Counted from the stretch's first letter, positions 17,254 through 25,850 are shown. The stretch is DNA of 64,000 nt from Gulosibacter sp. 10 (GCF_900163695.1 NZ_FUIC01000017.1:1-64000); one strand, 5' to 3'. Made by a program: numbers and translations. The notes: generated by a model not told the origin, from the sequence alone.

Positions 17254-17415
17254 CCCGCGCCTCCCCGCGCCGGGTGCTCCTCGCCGCTGCTCGACGATCA
17301 TCATGCCTCAGTCTGAGGATGGATCTTCGGCGTCGGGCATTCGGCCTCCGGTCGCGAGCCCCTACACTTTTCGCGGAGGCCGCGGAGTCGGCGGCCCTGA
17401 CGAATAGGACTTGAA

Positions 17416-17979
17416 ATGAAGCGCAAGCACATCACCGCCCTGGTCGCCTCGCTCTCGATGGTGGCCGCGCTCACCGCGTGCAGCAGCGACGGCGACAGCG
17501 AAGCCCCCGAGGCCAACGAGAACGACACCTCGCAGGACGCGGGCGCCGGCGAGGAGGCCCCCGCGGAGGAGCAGGGCGGCGCCGAGGAGGCGCCCGCTGA
17601 GGACGGCGGCGCGGCATCGGGCTCGAGCGACGTGTCGATCACCCTCGACGGCGAGGCAGTCGAGTTCGCCGACCCGACCGTCTCCTGCGCGGACAGCGAG
17701 ATGGGCTTCGCCATCGGCGTCACCTCCGGCGGCGCCGTCGGCGAGGAGACCGTCGCGGTGGTCCTCACCTCCGCAGAGGGCGACGGCGTCACCGCCGCGA
17801 CCTACACCGATGCCGAGGGCAACGCCGTGGCCTACGCGGAAGGCGTCGGCGCCGGCGAGCCGACCGTGACCGTCGACGGCAACACCTACACCGTCTCCGG
17901 CGAAGCGATGTCGGCCAACCTCGAGGACCCGACCTCGAGCTCGACGGTGCAGTTCGAGTTCGTCATCACCTGCCCGTAA
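17416..17979 (+). CDS. LpqH-like (19-kDa antigen family) lipoprotein, copy 1
   Basis: A 187-residue lipoprotein. Signal peptide ends in lipobox LTAC (residues 18-21, ALTACSSDG). Residues about 25-75 are a Glu/Ala/Gly linker. The C-terminal domain has two cysteines (VSCADSEMGFAIGV ... FEFVITCP) and the pattern TVTVDGNTYTVSGEAMSANLEDP typical of the mycobacterial LpqH family PF05481. Surface-exposed lipid-anchored protein; function unknown. Two further paralogs follow. The segment before the start (GACGAATAGGACT) is nearly the same as before copy 3, so the duplication included the leader. Confidence 0.8.
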   Translation: MKRKHITALVASLSMVAALTACSSDGDSEAPEANENDTSQDAGAGEEAPAEEQGGAEEAPAEDGGAASGSSDVSITLDGEAVEFADPTVSCADSEMGFAIGVTSGGAVGEETVAVVLTSAEGDGVTAATYTDAEGNAVAYAEGVGAGEPTVTVDGNTYTVSGEAMSANLEDPTSSSTVQFEFVITCP

Positions 17980-17995
17980 CTGCGCAGCGCGAACC

Positions 17996-18025
17996 CGCGG
18001 CCCCGGAACCCGTTCCGGGGCCGCG
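17996..18025 (+). terminator. Terminator-like hairpin
   Basis: CGCGGCCCCGGAA / TTCCGGGGCCGCG, 13-bp stem, 4-nt loop, just after copy 1 of the LpqH-like genes. Confidence 0.65.
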
Positions 18026-18158
18026 TCGCGTTTCCGACGCGGGTTCCCGCTCCCAGGGCATTCTCCGCGAGTCGCACCCGCCCTTGATCGCGAAGCCGTA
18101 CGGTGCTGCGCAACCACACCGCATCCGACCCCTCGGGGTCGTGCGAAAGGGGATTGCG

Positions 18159-18749
18159 ATGAAGCACACGACGATGAAGACCCTGATCGCCGCCGTCTCG
18201 ACGGCCGCGCTCCTGACGGCCTGCAGCAGCACCGATCCCGAGGAGACGGCCCCTCCCGAGACCGGCCAGGACGAGCAGACCCAGGAAGGGGTCGGCCAGG
18301 AGACGCCCTCGCAGGACGCGGATGCCCCGGTCGAGACGGAGCCGCCCGCGGAGGAGCCTCCCGCCGAGGAGGATCCGTCGGCGTCCGACCCCGCGGTTTC
18401 CGAGGCCCTGGTGACCGTCGACGGCGAGCCCATGGATCTCGGCGAATACGTCGTCGAGTGCGTCCACAGCTCCGGGTTCGTGGTCGGCGTGTACGCGACC
18501 TCGCCGAGCGCGGAATACGCCGTGGTCCTGCACTCCGAGACCGGCGAGGGCGGCCTCCAGGCGCTCGCGTTCTACGACCCCGAGGACAACTCCCTGCAGT
18601 GGAGCGAGGGCATGGACGGCATGGCCGCGCCCGAGGTCTCGGTGGACGGCCAGACCTACACGGTCTCGGGCGAGGGCATCTTCTTCCCGGTCGACGGCTC
18701 GGAGGGCACGCGCAACACGCCGTTCGAGTTCCAGGCGACCTGCCCATAG
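18159..18749 (+). CDS. LpqH-like lipoprotein, copy 2
   Basis: A 196-residue lipoprotein. The ATG at 18159 follows GAAAGGGG and opens a short signal peptide (MKTLIAAVSTAALLTAC) with lipobox LTAC. A long acidic Glu/Pro-rich linker (about residues 25-78) is the most extended of the three copies. The domain shows YVVECVHSSGFVVGVYA, the VSVDGQTYTVSGEG strand and the terminal FEFQATCP with the second cysteine. Divergence from copies 1 and 3 is greater than between those two. A palindromic repeat lies 36 bp after the stop. Confidence 0.8.
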   Translation: MKHTTMKTLIAAVSTAALLTACSSTDPEETAPPETGQDEQTQEGVGQETPSQDADAPVETEPPAEEPPAEEDPSASDPAVSEALVTVDGEPMDLGEYVVECVHSSGFVVGVYATSPSAEYAVVLHSETGEGGLQALAFYDPEDNSLQWSEGMDGMAAPEVSVDGQTYTVSGEGIFFPVDGSEGTRNTPFEFQATCP

Positions 18750-18778
18750 ACCCGGAGCCGGGAGCCGCCGCCCGGAAC

Positions 18779-18852
18779 GCCGTTGCGGATACGAATAGGG
18801 TTCACAGCCCGATATCCGGGTTCTGAACCCTATTCGCATCCGGAACAGCAGC
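18779..18852. repeat. Palindromic intergenic repeat, copy 1
   Basis: GCGGATACGAATAGGGTTCA pairs with TGAACCCTATTCGCATCC around a CCCGATATCCGGG core, ending CGGAACAGCAGC. Same element at 19508-19580. Sits after an LpqH-like gene, so it may also work as a terminator. Confidence 0.75.
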
Positions 18853-18956
18853 ACGGGCGGGGCAGCCGCCAGCGTTCTCCAACCGGAGCCTTCCGCGCGG
18901 CCGATACCCTCGGAATGAGTGCCGCAATGGAGCGGCCCCGACGAACAGGACTGCAG

Positions 18957-19484
18957 ATGACACGCACACGCATCGGAGCGCTGGCGGCATCGATCTCGCT
19001 CATCGCGGCGCTGACCGCATGCAGCGGCGACGATCAGGGCGACGCGGAGCCCGCTGCCGAGAACGACCAGGACACCGCGGACCAGCAGGCTCCCGCCCCG
19101 GAGGCGCCGACGGAGGAGGGCGCGGTGCAGGGCGAGGCCTCGTTCACGGTCGGCGGCGAATCCTTCGACATCGAGGACCCTCTGATCGAATGCGCGGGCG
19201 GCGATAACGGCTTCGCCATCACCGTGGCCCCGTCGGACGAGTCGAGCCAGGAGAACTTCGCGGCCGTGCTGTACTCCGAGTCGGGCGAGGAGGGCGCCGA
19301 GGCCGTGGCCTTCACCTTCGACGACGGCAGCAATATCGCGTGGCTCGACAGCATGGACCCGGTCGAGGTCTCGCTTGACGGCAGCACCTACACGATCACC
19401 GGCCAGGCGCCCACGAACCGGGAGGGCGTCGAGATCATCGAGAACTCGTTCGCGGAGTTCGAGTTCGTCATCACCTGCCCGTAG
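18957..19484 (+). CDS. LpqH-like lipoprotein, copy 3
   Basis: A 175-residue lipoprotein. The ATG at 18957 (MTRTRIGALAASISLIAALTAC) gives a clean signal peptide with lipobox LTAC; the longer frame from 18783 runs through the palindromic repeat and is rejected. The linker is Asp/Gln/Ala/Pro-rich. The domain has LIECAGGDNGFAITVAPSDE, YSESGEEGAEAVAF, VSLDGSTYTITGQAP and ends FEFVITCP as in copy 1. ACAGGA ribosome binding site. Function unknown, likely surface display. Confidence 0.8.
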   Translation: MTRTRIGALAASISLIAALTACSGDDQGDAEPAAENDQDTADQQAPAPEAPTEEGAVQGEASFTVGGESFDIEDPLIECAGGDNGFAITVAPSDESSQENFAAVLYSESGEEGAEAVAFTFDDGSNIAWLDSMDPVEVSLDGSTYTITGQAPTNREGVEIIENSFAEFEFVITCP

Positions 19485-19507
19485 CGGGGCGGTCGCCGCC
19501 GGGAGCG

Positions 19508-19580
19508 CCGTTCCGGATGCGAATACGTGTCATAGCCCGATATCCGGGTTCTGAGCCCTATTCGCATCCGGAACAGCAGC
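19508..19580. repeat. Palindromic intergenic repeat, copy 2
   Basis: Same element as 18779-18852: left arm CCGGATGCGAATA, core CCCGATATCCGGG, right arm CCTATTCGCATCCGG, tail AACAGCAGC. Positioned after copy 3 of the lipoprotein genes. Confidence 0.75.
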
Positions 19581-19638
19581 GGGTGCGGCAACCGGCCCCG
19601 CACAGCGCCCGGCAAGCCGCGGGCGGCACACTCGACGC

Positions 19639-19992
19639 ATGAGTGATATCCGCATCGCGCGCGTCTACGACGACGCCGAGTCCGAATCGCGCTACCGGGT
19701 GCTCGTCGACCGGCTCTGGCCCCGCGGCGTCAAGAAGGACGATCTGCAGTTCGACCGGTGGGACAAGGAAGTCGCCCCGTCGTCCGAGCTGCGCAAGTGG
19801 TTCGGTCACCGGGCGGAGCGCTTCGACGAGTTCGCCGAGCGCTACCGCGAGGAGCTCGACTCGAGCGAGGCGCCCGGCGCGCTCCTCGACGAGGCCGGGG
19901 ACCGGCCGATCTCCCTCCTCATCGCGGCGAAGGACGCCGAGCACAACCACGCCGTCGTGCTCAAGCGGTACCTCGAGGAGCTCGCCGGATAG
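19639..19992 (+). CDS. DUF488 family protein
   Basis: A 117-residue cytosolic protein typical in length for DUF488. Family marks: RVYDD near the N-terminus, YRVLVDRLWPRGVKKDDLQFDRWDKEVAPSSELRKWF (shown here as the family landmark VDRLWPRG), then the AKDAEHNHAVVLKRYLEEL end. The family is related to uroporphyrin-III C-methyltransferase-like YeaO proteins, but no activity is established. Start ATG at 19639 lacks an obvious ribosome binding site. Its neighbours give no functional hint. Confidence 0.85.
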   Translation: MSDIRIARVYDDAESESRYRVLVDRLWPRGVKKDDLQFDRWDKEVAPSSELRKWFGHRAERFDEFAERYREELDSSEAPGALLDEAGDRPISLLIAAKDAEHNHAVVLKRYLEELAG

Positions 19993-20046
19993 CGACGCGC
20001 CTCGGGCTCCGGAGAGCCGGGTCGGCCCCGTGGCAGACTGGGGCCC

Positions 20047-20736
20047 ATGCCGAGCAGCGTCCCCGCCATCAACCGGAACCCGACGACGAATCGCCGGCTG
20101 CATCCCGACCGTGCGTGGATCCGCATCCTCCGCGTCCTGCTCGGCCTCCTCACGCTCTCGGCGGTGGTCTGGAACGTGTACCGCTCGGCGAACGGCCTGA
20201 CCGAGAGCACCATCGTCCAGTCGCTCTCGCAGTTCACGAATCAGGCCAACCTCGCGTTCGGCGTCTCCCTCGTGATCGGCGGGCTCCTCCCCCGCGAGCG
20301 CCTGCCGCGCTGGTGGGACCACCTCCGCGGCGGCCTGGCCTTCTGCATGGTCATGACCGGGCTCATCTACGCGCTGCTCGTCGCCGAGCCCGGCGAGATG
20401 CTGCGCTGGGACGTCGAATGGTCGAACCTCGTGCTGCACCGGCTCACCCCGGTCGCCGGGCTGCTCGGGTGGCTCGCGGTGACGATGACCGTGCGCGGCG
20501 CGTGGGGCCGCCCGCTCGCGTGGCTGCTCTACCCGGTCGCCTACCTCGTCTACACGTGGGTGCGCGGCGGCATCGCGGGCTGGTATCCCTACGGGTTCCT
20601 CGATCCGCTCGGCGACGGCGGCTGGGGCGCCGTGCTGCAGACCACCTCGATGGTGTTCGTCGCGTTCCTCGCGGTGGCGCTGGTGGTGCACGTGCTCGGC
20701 AATCTGCGCGTCGCCCTGGCCCACCACGGCCGGTAG
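20047..20736 (+). CDS. Pr6Pr family integral membrane protein
   Basis: A 229-residue membrane protein with six hydrophobic segments: about residues 25-45, 65-82, 92-112, 130-150, 160-178 and 195-218. Landmarks of the Pr6Pr family are the FTNQANLAFG motif after helix 1, the conserved LLHRLTP-like segment (LVLHRLTPVAG) and PYGFLDP before the last helix. No catalytic role is known. It follows the DUF488 gene by 54 bp and ends at a repeat block. Confidence 0.8.
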   Translation: MPSSVPAINRNPTTNRRLHPDRAWIRILRVLLGLLTLSAVVWNVYRSANGLTESTIVQSLSQFTNQANLAFGVSLVIGGLLPRERLPRWWDHLRGGLAFCMVMTGLIYALLVAEPGEMLRWDVEWSNLVLHRLTPVAGLLGWLAVTMTVRGAWGRPLAWLLYPVAYLVYTWVRGGIAGWYPYGFLDPLGDGGWGAVLQTTSMVFVAFLAVALVVHVLGNLRVALAHHGR

Positions 20737-21584
20737 GTGCGGATGCGCTGCAGCCCGGTGCGGATGCGCTGCGGTCCCGGTGCGGATGCGCTGCAGCCCC
20801 GGTACGGATGCGCTGCAGCCCCGGCTGGATGCACGACAGCCGTGGGCCGCCGTACGGCCGACTTCGACAATGTGAGGCGAGGGCCGGATTCGGACGCTGC
20901 AAAACCCGCGTTCCCCTCGCGTCCACAGCCGGCACCAACCCAGGCGAACAGGGCCCGGACGATATGAGGCGAATGCCTGATTCAGGCGCTGCAAAACCCG
21001 CGTTCGCCTCGCATCCACAGCCGGCACCAACCCGGACAAACGAGACCTGGGCGATGTGAGGCGAATGCCGGGTTCAAAGCCCCGAAAGCCCGCGTTCGTC
21101 TCATATCCCGGAGCCGAAGCGGCACGAGACTCCAATCCGCGCGTTCGCACCTCCGAGCAGCGTGCTCGGGGCGCCCGATTCGCAAACGGGGCATCCTGTC
21201 CGGGCGCACGGCTGCGCGCAGCGGATTCCGGCGTAGATGCGTCGCAATCTGCTGTTCTGCGGGCCCGAGAACAGCGGATTGCGACGCATCCGTACGCGGA
21301 GAGGACCCAGCAAGCTCTACTACTGGGCTCCGGACGGACCCAGCCGCATCCGTACGCGGACAGGCCCGGGCAGACTTTGCCGCTTGGGCTCAAGCCTGGT
21401 TCAAGCGCATCCGTACGCGGCGCGGCCGGGGCAGGCTCGGCCGCTTGACTCGGGACCGACCCAGCCGCATCCGCACGCGGACAGGCCCGGGCAGGCCCGG
21501 CGGCTCGGCTCGGGACCGGCACAGACGCATCCATGCGCGGGCCCGCCCAGCCCGCAGGCATGCTCCCGAGGACGCGCGTGGCGC
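20737..21584. repeat. Intergenic repeat block between convergent genes
   Basis: About 850 bp without a gene. Order: four 21-22-bp units beginning GTGCGGATGCGCTGC (20737-20823); three tandem units of 92 bp (20866, 20958, 21050), each with a stem GAGGCGAATGC / GCGTTCGCCTC; one long palindrome (21236-21290); about four units of roughly 60 bp starting CGCATCCGTACGCGG (21286-21545). Confidence 0.8.
21236..21290. repeat. Long palindrome, GATGCGTCGCA family
   Basis: Arms of 23 bp beginning GATGCGTCGCAATC and ending GATTGCGACGCATC pair at 22 of 23 positions around a 9-nt GC-rich loop. Its ends match the four palindromes at 27.3-27.9 kb. Confidence 0.8.
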
Positions 21585-22559
21585 TCAGCGCAGCTGCGGG
21601 AGCGCCCGGACGGCGCCGCGCAGGTGCGGATGCGCGAACTCGTATCCGGCCTCCTCGAGCCGCTCGGGCAGCACCCACCGGCTCTTGAGCACGAGCTCGG
21701 GCTCGGTGCGGAGCGCCCACATGGCCGGCTCGAGCACGGCCCGGGGCGCGGGGATGCCGATGGGCATGCGGACGGCGGCGCGCAGCTCGCGCATGAGCGT
21801 GCGGTTGTCGCTCGGGTTGGGCGCCGCCACGTTGATCGGGCCCTCGATCTCCTCGCGATCGCGGATGAATCGGATCGCGCCGATCACGTCGTCGATGTGC
21901 ACCCAGCTGAACATCTGGCGGCCGCGGCTGTCGTGCCATGGCGCGAGCCCGCTCCCGGTCGGCGTCGGGCCGATGCCGCGGTAGCGCCGATGCGGGAGCC
22001 ACGCGTGGTCGAGCTGCGGGCCGCCGAGCCCGAGGCGCGCGAGGGCGACGAGCATTCCGGTGGCCGGCCCGCCGCCCAGCACGATCGTCATCCGCAGGGC
22101 GGCGCGGCGGGTGCCGGGCAGGTCCCCCGCGAAGAACTCCCGCTCCCATTCGCGCGCGATGTCGACCGAGAGCCCCTCCCCGATCTGGCCTGAGCGCTCG
22201 GTCTGCGGGACGTCCATCGCGTAGCGGTAGATCGTGGCGGTGCTGGCGTTGAGCCAGAGCGCGGGAGGGGACGCTACCGCGGCGACGGCCTCGCGCAGCT
22301 CGCGAGTCGTCTCGATGCGCGAGCGCAGGAGCTCCCGCCGATTGGTATCCGTGTAGCGGCAGTTCACGGACTTGCCTGCGAGGTTGACGAGGAGCTCGGC
22401 CCCGTCGACGAGACGGCGGATGGCCTCGGCGTCGCCCCAGCGCGCGTCCGGGCCGGATCGTCCGATGCCGCGGACCTCGTAGCCGTCCTCCTCGAGGGCG
22501 TCGCGCAGCGCCCTCCCGATGAAGCCGGAGCCACCTGCGAGCACGGCACGTTTCATCAT
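21585..22559 (-). CDS. TIGR01777 family NAD-dependent epimerase/oxidoreductase
   Basis: A 324-residue short-chain-type oxidoreductase (YfcH/SulA-like). N-terminal Rossmann motif AVLAGGSGFIGRAL, LLVNLAGKSVNCRY with the conserved cysteine-Arg pair, STATIYRYAMDVPQTE carrying the Y-type active site, and FSWVHIDDVIGAI. The C-terminal ~45 residues (RAVLEPAMWALRTEPELVLKSRWVLPERL) are the DUF1731 domain that defines the family. Substrate unknown. Start can be M1 or M2 (22559 or 22556). Upstream is a low-complexity spacer, so it is probably a single transcription unit. Confidence 0.87.
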   Translation of the reverse strand: MMKRAVLAGGSGFIGRALRDALEEDGYEVRGIGRSGPDARWGDAEAIRRLVDGAELLVNLAGKSVNCRYTDTNRRELLRSRIETTRELREAVAAVASPPALWLNASTATIYRYAMDVPQTERSGQIGEGLSVDIAREWEREFFAGDLPGTRRAALRMTIVLGGGPATGMLVALARLGLGGPQLDHAWLPHRRYRGIGPTPTGSGLAPWHDSRGRQMFSWVHIDDVIGAIRFIRDREEIEGPINVAAPNPSDNRTLMRELRAAVRMPIGIPAPRAVLEPAMWALRTEPELVLKSRWVLPERLEEAGYEFAHPHLRGAVRALPQLR

Positions 22560-22610
22560 GCGGCCAGGCTATCGGCCCGCTCGCGCGGGTGCATCCCGAT
22601 CCTCTGCCGC

Positions 22611-22845
22611 CGGGCGGCCGAGCGGCCGGGCAACCGAGCGGTCGAGCGGCCGGGCAACCGGGCGGCCGAGCGGCCGGGCGGCCGGGCGGCCAGGCAACCG
22701 AACGGCCGAGTGGCCGGGCAGCCGAGCGGCCGAGTGGCCGGGCAGCCGAGCGGCCGAGTGGCCGGGCGGCCGAACGGCCGAACGGCCAGGCGGCCGAACG
22801 GCCAAGCAGCCGAGCGGCCGAGCGGCCAGGCGGCCGAGTGACGGG
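22611..22845. repeat. Low-complexity GCGGCCGA/G tract
   Basis: The 315-bp spacer 22560-22874 is filled by about 28 degenerate copies of an 8-bp unit (GCGGCCGA, GCGGCCGG, GTGGCCGG). No gene is seen; frames through it are repeats of Pro-Gly-Arg-Ser type. Confidence 0.8.
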
Positions 22846-22874
22846 GCGGCGAGCGGCGAGCGGCGACGAACCCG

Positions 22875-24329
22875 CTACTCGTGCGGGATGAAGGTGTACT
22901 TGTACTCGAGGAACTCGTCGATGCCGAGCACACCGCCCTCGCGGCCGATCCCGGAGGACTTCACGCCGCCGAGGGGTGCGGCGACGTCCGAGATGATGCC
23001 CGAGTTGATGCCGACCATGCCGATCTCGAGCCGGCGCGAGACGCGCATGGCCCGGACGAGGTCGTCCGTCATGAGATAGCCGGCGAGCCCGTACTCGGTG
23101 TCATTGGCCAGCGCGATCGCGTCCTCCTCGTCGGCGAAGGTCACGATCGGGGCGACCGGGCCGAACACCTCCTCGTCGAGCATGCGGGCGTCGCGCGGGA
23201 CGTTGCGGAGCACCGTCGGCGGGTAGAAGGACCCCGGTCCCTCGACGCCGCTGCCGCCGATGAGCGCCTCGGCGCCCTTCCCGATCGCGTCGTCGACGAG
23301 CGCCTGGATGTTCGCGACCGCGCCGCGGTCGATCATCGGGCCGATGTCGGTCCCCTCCTCGAGGCCGTCGCCGACGGTCATCTCGGCGAAGCGCGCGGCG
23401 AGCCGCTCCGCGAACTCCTCGGCGATGCCCTCCTGCACGAGGATGCGGTTCGCGGCGGTGCACGCCTCGCCCATGTTGCGCATCTTCGCGGCGGTCGCCT
23501 CCGCGACGGCCCTGTCGAGGTCGACGTCCTCGAACACGATGAACGGCGCGTTGCCGCCGAGCTCGAGCGAGGTGCGGACCATGTGCGCCGAGCACTGCCC
23601 GTGCAGCAGCTTGCCCACGGGCGTCGACCCGGTGAAGGAGAGGTGGCGCACGCGCCCGTCCGCGAGCAGCGGCTCCGTGATCGCCCGCGAGCTCGACGTG
23701 GTGACCACGTTGAGCGCGCCCGCGGGCAGCCCCGCCTCCTGGAAGATCCGGGCGAGGAACAGCATCGTGAGCGGCGTCTTCGCGGCCGGCTTCACGACGA
23801 CCGCGCAGCCCGTGGCCACGGCGGGGGCGATCTTGCGCGCGCCCATCGCGAGCGGGAAGTTCCACGGCGTGATGAGCAGCGAGACGCCCACCGGCTCCCG
23901 CGTGAGCAGGATCTGCCCGCGGCCGCTCGGCGACTGCCCGTGCGAGCCCTGCACGCGCACGCCCTCCTGCGCGTACCACTGCAGGTAGCCGGCCGAGTAG
24001 TCCACCTCGCCGCAGGCCTCCTTGAAGGGCTTGCCCATCTCGGCGGTCATGATGGCCGCGAGCTCCTCCTTCGATTCGAGGAGCAGCGCGTGGGCCCGGA
24101 GCAGGATCGCCGAGCGCTCCGCGGGCGCGAGCGCCGCGAATCCGGGCTGCGCCCGGTGGGCCGCATCGAGCGCGCGCAGGCCGTCCTCCGGCGCCGCGTC
24201 GGGCAGCTCTGCGAGGACCTCGCCGGTGGCGGGGTTCTCGACGGCGAGGCCGGGGCGATGGCGGAGGTCCTCCCAGACGCCGTCGATGAGGATGGCGCGG
24301 GGGACGCCGCCGAGGTCGAGTTCCGGCAT
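22875..24329 (-). CDS. NAD(P)-dependent succinate-semialdehyde dehydrogenase, second copy
   Basis: Aldehyde dehydrogenase of 484 residues close to the first copy at 4.8-6.3 kb. Key residues: N157 (TPWNFPLAM), K180 (VVKPAAKT), FTGSTPVG at 232-239, general base E256 (LELGGNAPF) and nucleophile C290 (GEACTAANR). The gene is the last of an operon with an HAD hydrolase (3-bp gap) and, upstream, the GntR regulator and class III aminotransferase, a set that fits transamination of an omega-amino acid followed by oxidation of the semialdehyde. The N-terminus (RHRPGLAVENPATG) is more diverged than the core. Confidence 0.86.
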   Translation of the reverse strand: MPELDLGGVPRAILIDGVWEDLRHRPGLAVENPATGEVLAELPDAAPEDGLRALDAAHRAQPGFAALAPAERSAILLRAHALLLESKEELAAIMTAEMGKPFKEACGEVDYSAGYLQWYAQEGVRVQGSHGQSPSGRGQILLTREPVGVSLLITPWNFPLAMGARKIAPAVATGCAVVVKPAAKTPLTMLFLARIFQEAGLPAGALNVVTTSSSRAITEPLLADGRVRHLSFTGSTPVGKLLHGQCSAHMVRTSLELGGNAPFIVFEDVDLDRAVAEATAAKMRNMGEACTAANRILVQEGIAEEFAERLAARFAEMTVGDGLEEGTDIGPMIDRGAVANIQALVDDAIGKGAEALIGGSGVEGPGSFYPPTVLRNVPRDARMLDEEVFGPVAPIVTFADEEDAIALANDTEYGLAGYLMTDDLVRAMRVSRRLEIGMVGINSGIISDVAAPLGGVKSSGIGREGGVLGIDEFLEYKYTFIPHE

Positions 24330-24332
24330 CGT

Positions 24333-25064
24333 TCAGGCCTTCGCGGCGAATGCGGCGTCGACCGCGTCGGCGAACTCGGCGAGCGACGTGAACTCGAGGT
24401 TCGGGGTCACGTCCACGCGCGGATCGGGCGTCGCGCCCCAGCCCGGGCGGTCATGACGGCGGTTGATCCAGACCGTGTCGAGTCCGGCCCGCTTGCCGGG
24501 CACATGGTCGTGGAACAGCGACTGGGCGACGTGCAGGAGCTGCGGCCGCTCGACGTCGAGCTCGCCGAGCCGCTCGAGGAGCACCTCGAAGTTGCGGGCC
24601 GCGGGCTTGTACGAGCCGATGGCCTGCGCCGTGTTCACCTGATCGAACTCGACGTCCATGCGGCGGATGCTGCCCTCGACGCCCTGCTCGTGGACGTTCG
24701 AGAGGATGATGAGCCGGTAGTGCCGCTTGAGCCGCGTGAGCGCCTCGTGCGTGTCCGCGAAGGCCGGCCAGTCCGGCACCGAGCGGCCGAGCTCCTGGAG
24801 CTCCTCGTCCGCGGCGGGCAGGTCGAGATCGGCGGCGGTGCGGCGGAAGGCCGCCTGCAGCACCTCGGCGTAGGCGAGGCCCGGGTATTCGCGCTCCACG
24901 GCCGCCTCGTTGTCGGCGTAGGCCAGCAGCAGCCGCTCGTCGTCGAGGTCGGAGCCGTGGCGCTCGGCCCACTCCTTGAGCACCTTCGCGATGCCGGCCT
25001 CCCAATCGATGAGCGTGCCGTACACGTCGAAGCTCAGTGCGGCGTAGGACGTCAGATCAACCAT
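24333..25064 (-). CDS. HAD-family hydrolase (haloacid dehalogenase type II)
   Basis: A 243-residue HAD hydrolase. Motif I FDVYGTLID gives nucleophile D13; motif II is LSNVHEQG near residue 125; motif III lysine lies in GSYKPAARNFEVLL; the end motif is HVAQSLFHDHVPGKRAGLDTVWINR. This layout is that of L-2-haloacid dehalogenase type II proteins, though many relatives are phosphatases of unknown substrate. It lies three bases from the aldehyde dehydrogenase start, so translation is coupled. An operator-like CTGTATAACAG sits 45 bp before its ATG. Confidence 0.85.
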   Translation of the reverse strand: MVDLTSYAALSFDVYGTLIDWEAGIAKVLKEWAERHGSDLDDERLLLAYADNEAAVEREYPGLAYAEVLQAAFRRTAADLDLPAADEELQELGRSVPDWPAFADTHEALTRLKRHYRLIILSNVHEQGVEGSIRRMDVEFDQVNTAQAIGSYKPAARNFEVLLERLGELDVERPQLLHVAQSLFHDHVPGKRAGLDTVWINRRHDRPGWGATPDPRVDVTPNLEFTSLAEFADAVDAAFAAKA

Positions 25065-25108
25065 GATCCCTCCAGAAGTCGTGCGGGCGGTCCCTCCGCC
25101 CCGAGCAA

Positions 25109-25119
25109 CTGTATAACAG
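25109..25119 (-). promoter_or_regulatory. CTGTATAACAG operator candidate, site 1
   Basis: Palindrome CTGT-ATA-ACAG in front of the HAD-dehydrogenase genes. It overlaps AT-rich sequence (on the minus strand GATATACTG and GTTATACAG) that could be a -10 box. Related sites at 25851 and 27246. Confidence 0.55.
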
Positions 25120-25142
25120 TATATCTACTTTGAGAAGCGGGA

Positions 25143-25796
25143 TCAGCGGTCCGCGATGTGGCGCTCCACGAAGCGCTGCGCCGAGTCGAGATGCTCGACC
25201 CACGCGCGCTCGAGCTCGGCCGGATCCGCGCCGCGCTCGAGCATGCGGTAGAGCTCCTCGTGCTCCTCATAGAGACTCGCGCCGCCCCGGTACTGATCCT
25301 TGAGAATGCCGATGAGCAGCCGCGACTCGCTCGAGATGCCGAGGAACAGCGCTCGGAGCCGCGGCGAGCCGGCCGCCTTCACCACCGCCGAGTGGAACGC
25401 GAAGTCGGCCTCGACGATCACCGTCCAATTGGCGTCGTCCTTGAGGTCCTCGAAGCCGCGGAGCGCCTCGAGCACGCCGTCGAGCGGCGCACCCGTCTCC
25501 CGCACCTCGCGGACGGCGTCGAGCTCGATCAGCCTGCGGATGCGATAGATGTCGCGGACCTCGTCAGCGTCGAAGGTCCGCACCCGCGCGCTGTGCCCCG
25601 GCGGGCGGACGAGCAGCCCCTCCGAGATGAGCTGCTGCACCGCGGCCCGCGCGGTGGGCCTGGCGATGCCGAACTCGCCCGCGACCCGCGTGTCCTTGAG
25701 CTCCTGCCCCGCCGCGTACTCCCCCGCGAACAGGCTGTCCCGCAGGCGGGCCGCCGCCGCGTCGACGACGGATACGGTCTCCAGTTGCTGACTCAC
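25143..25796 (-). CDS. GntR-family (FCD) transcriptional regulator
   Basis: A 217-residue regulator. The GTG at 25796 is chosen for the GAGGAG ribosome binding site; upstream ORF sequence is leader. Residues 10-72 are the winged helix (ARLRDSLFAGEYAAGQELKDTRVAGEFGIARPTARAAVQQLISEGLL). Residues 85-210 are the all-helical FCD effector domain with the metal-binding pattern (D..R in ADFAFHSAVV, H in EHEELYRML, H near HLDSAQRFV). Sits between the aminotransferase and HAD-dehydrogenase genes, each preceded by the same operator-like palindrome, so it likely controls both and itself, in response to the amino acid degraded. Confidence 0.87.
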   Translation of the reverse strand: MSQQLETVSVVDAAAARLRDSLFAGEYAAGQELKDTRVAGEFGIARPTARAAVQQLISEGLLVRPPGHSARVRTFDADEVRDIYRIRRLIELDAVREVRETGAPLDGVLEALRGFEDLKDDANWTVIVEADFAFHSAVVKAAGSPRLRALFLGISSESRLLIGILKDQYRGGASLYEEHEELYRMLERGADPAELERAWVEHLDSAQRFVERHIADR

Positions 25797-25850
25797 GTGC
25801 GCGCTCCTCACTATGCAGCCATCGGGAGCATGGTACCGAACGCGGTGTGA

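Noticed and set aside
14722-17304. 860-residue minus-strand frame
   Set aside because: Runs antisense through the OCD and oxidase genes, which have clear motifs and starts.
18783-18956. N-terminal extension of the third LpqH-like lipoprotein
   Set aside because: The extension runs through the palindromic repeat; the ATG at 18957 gives a proper lipoprotein signal.
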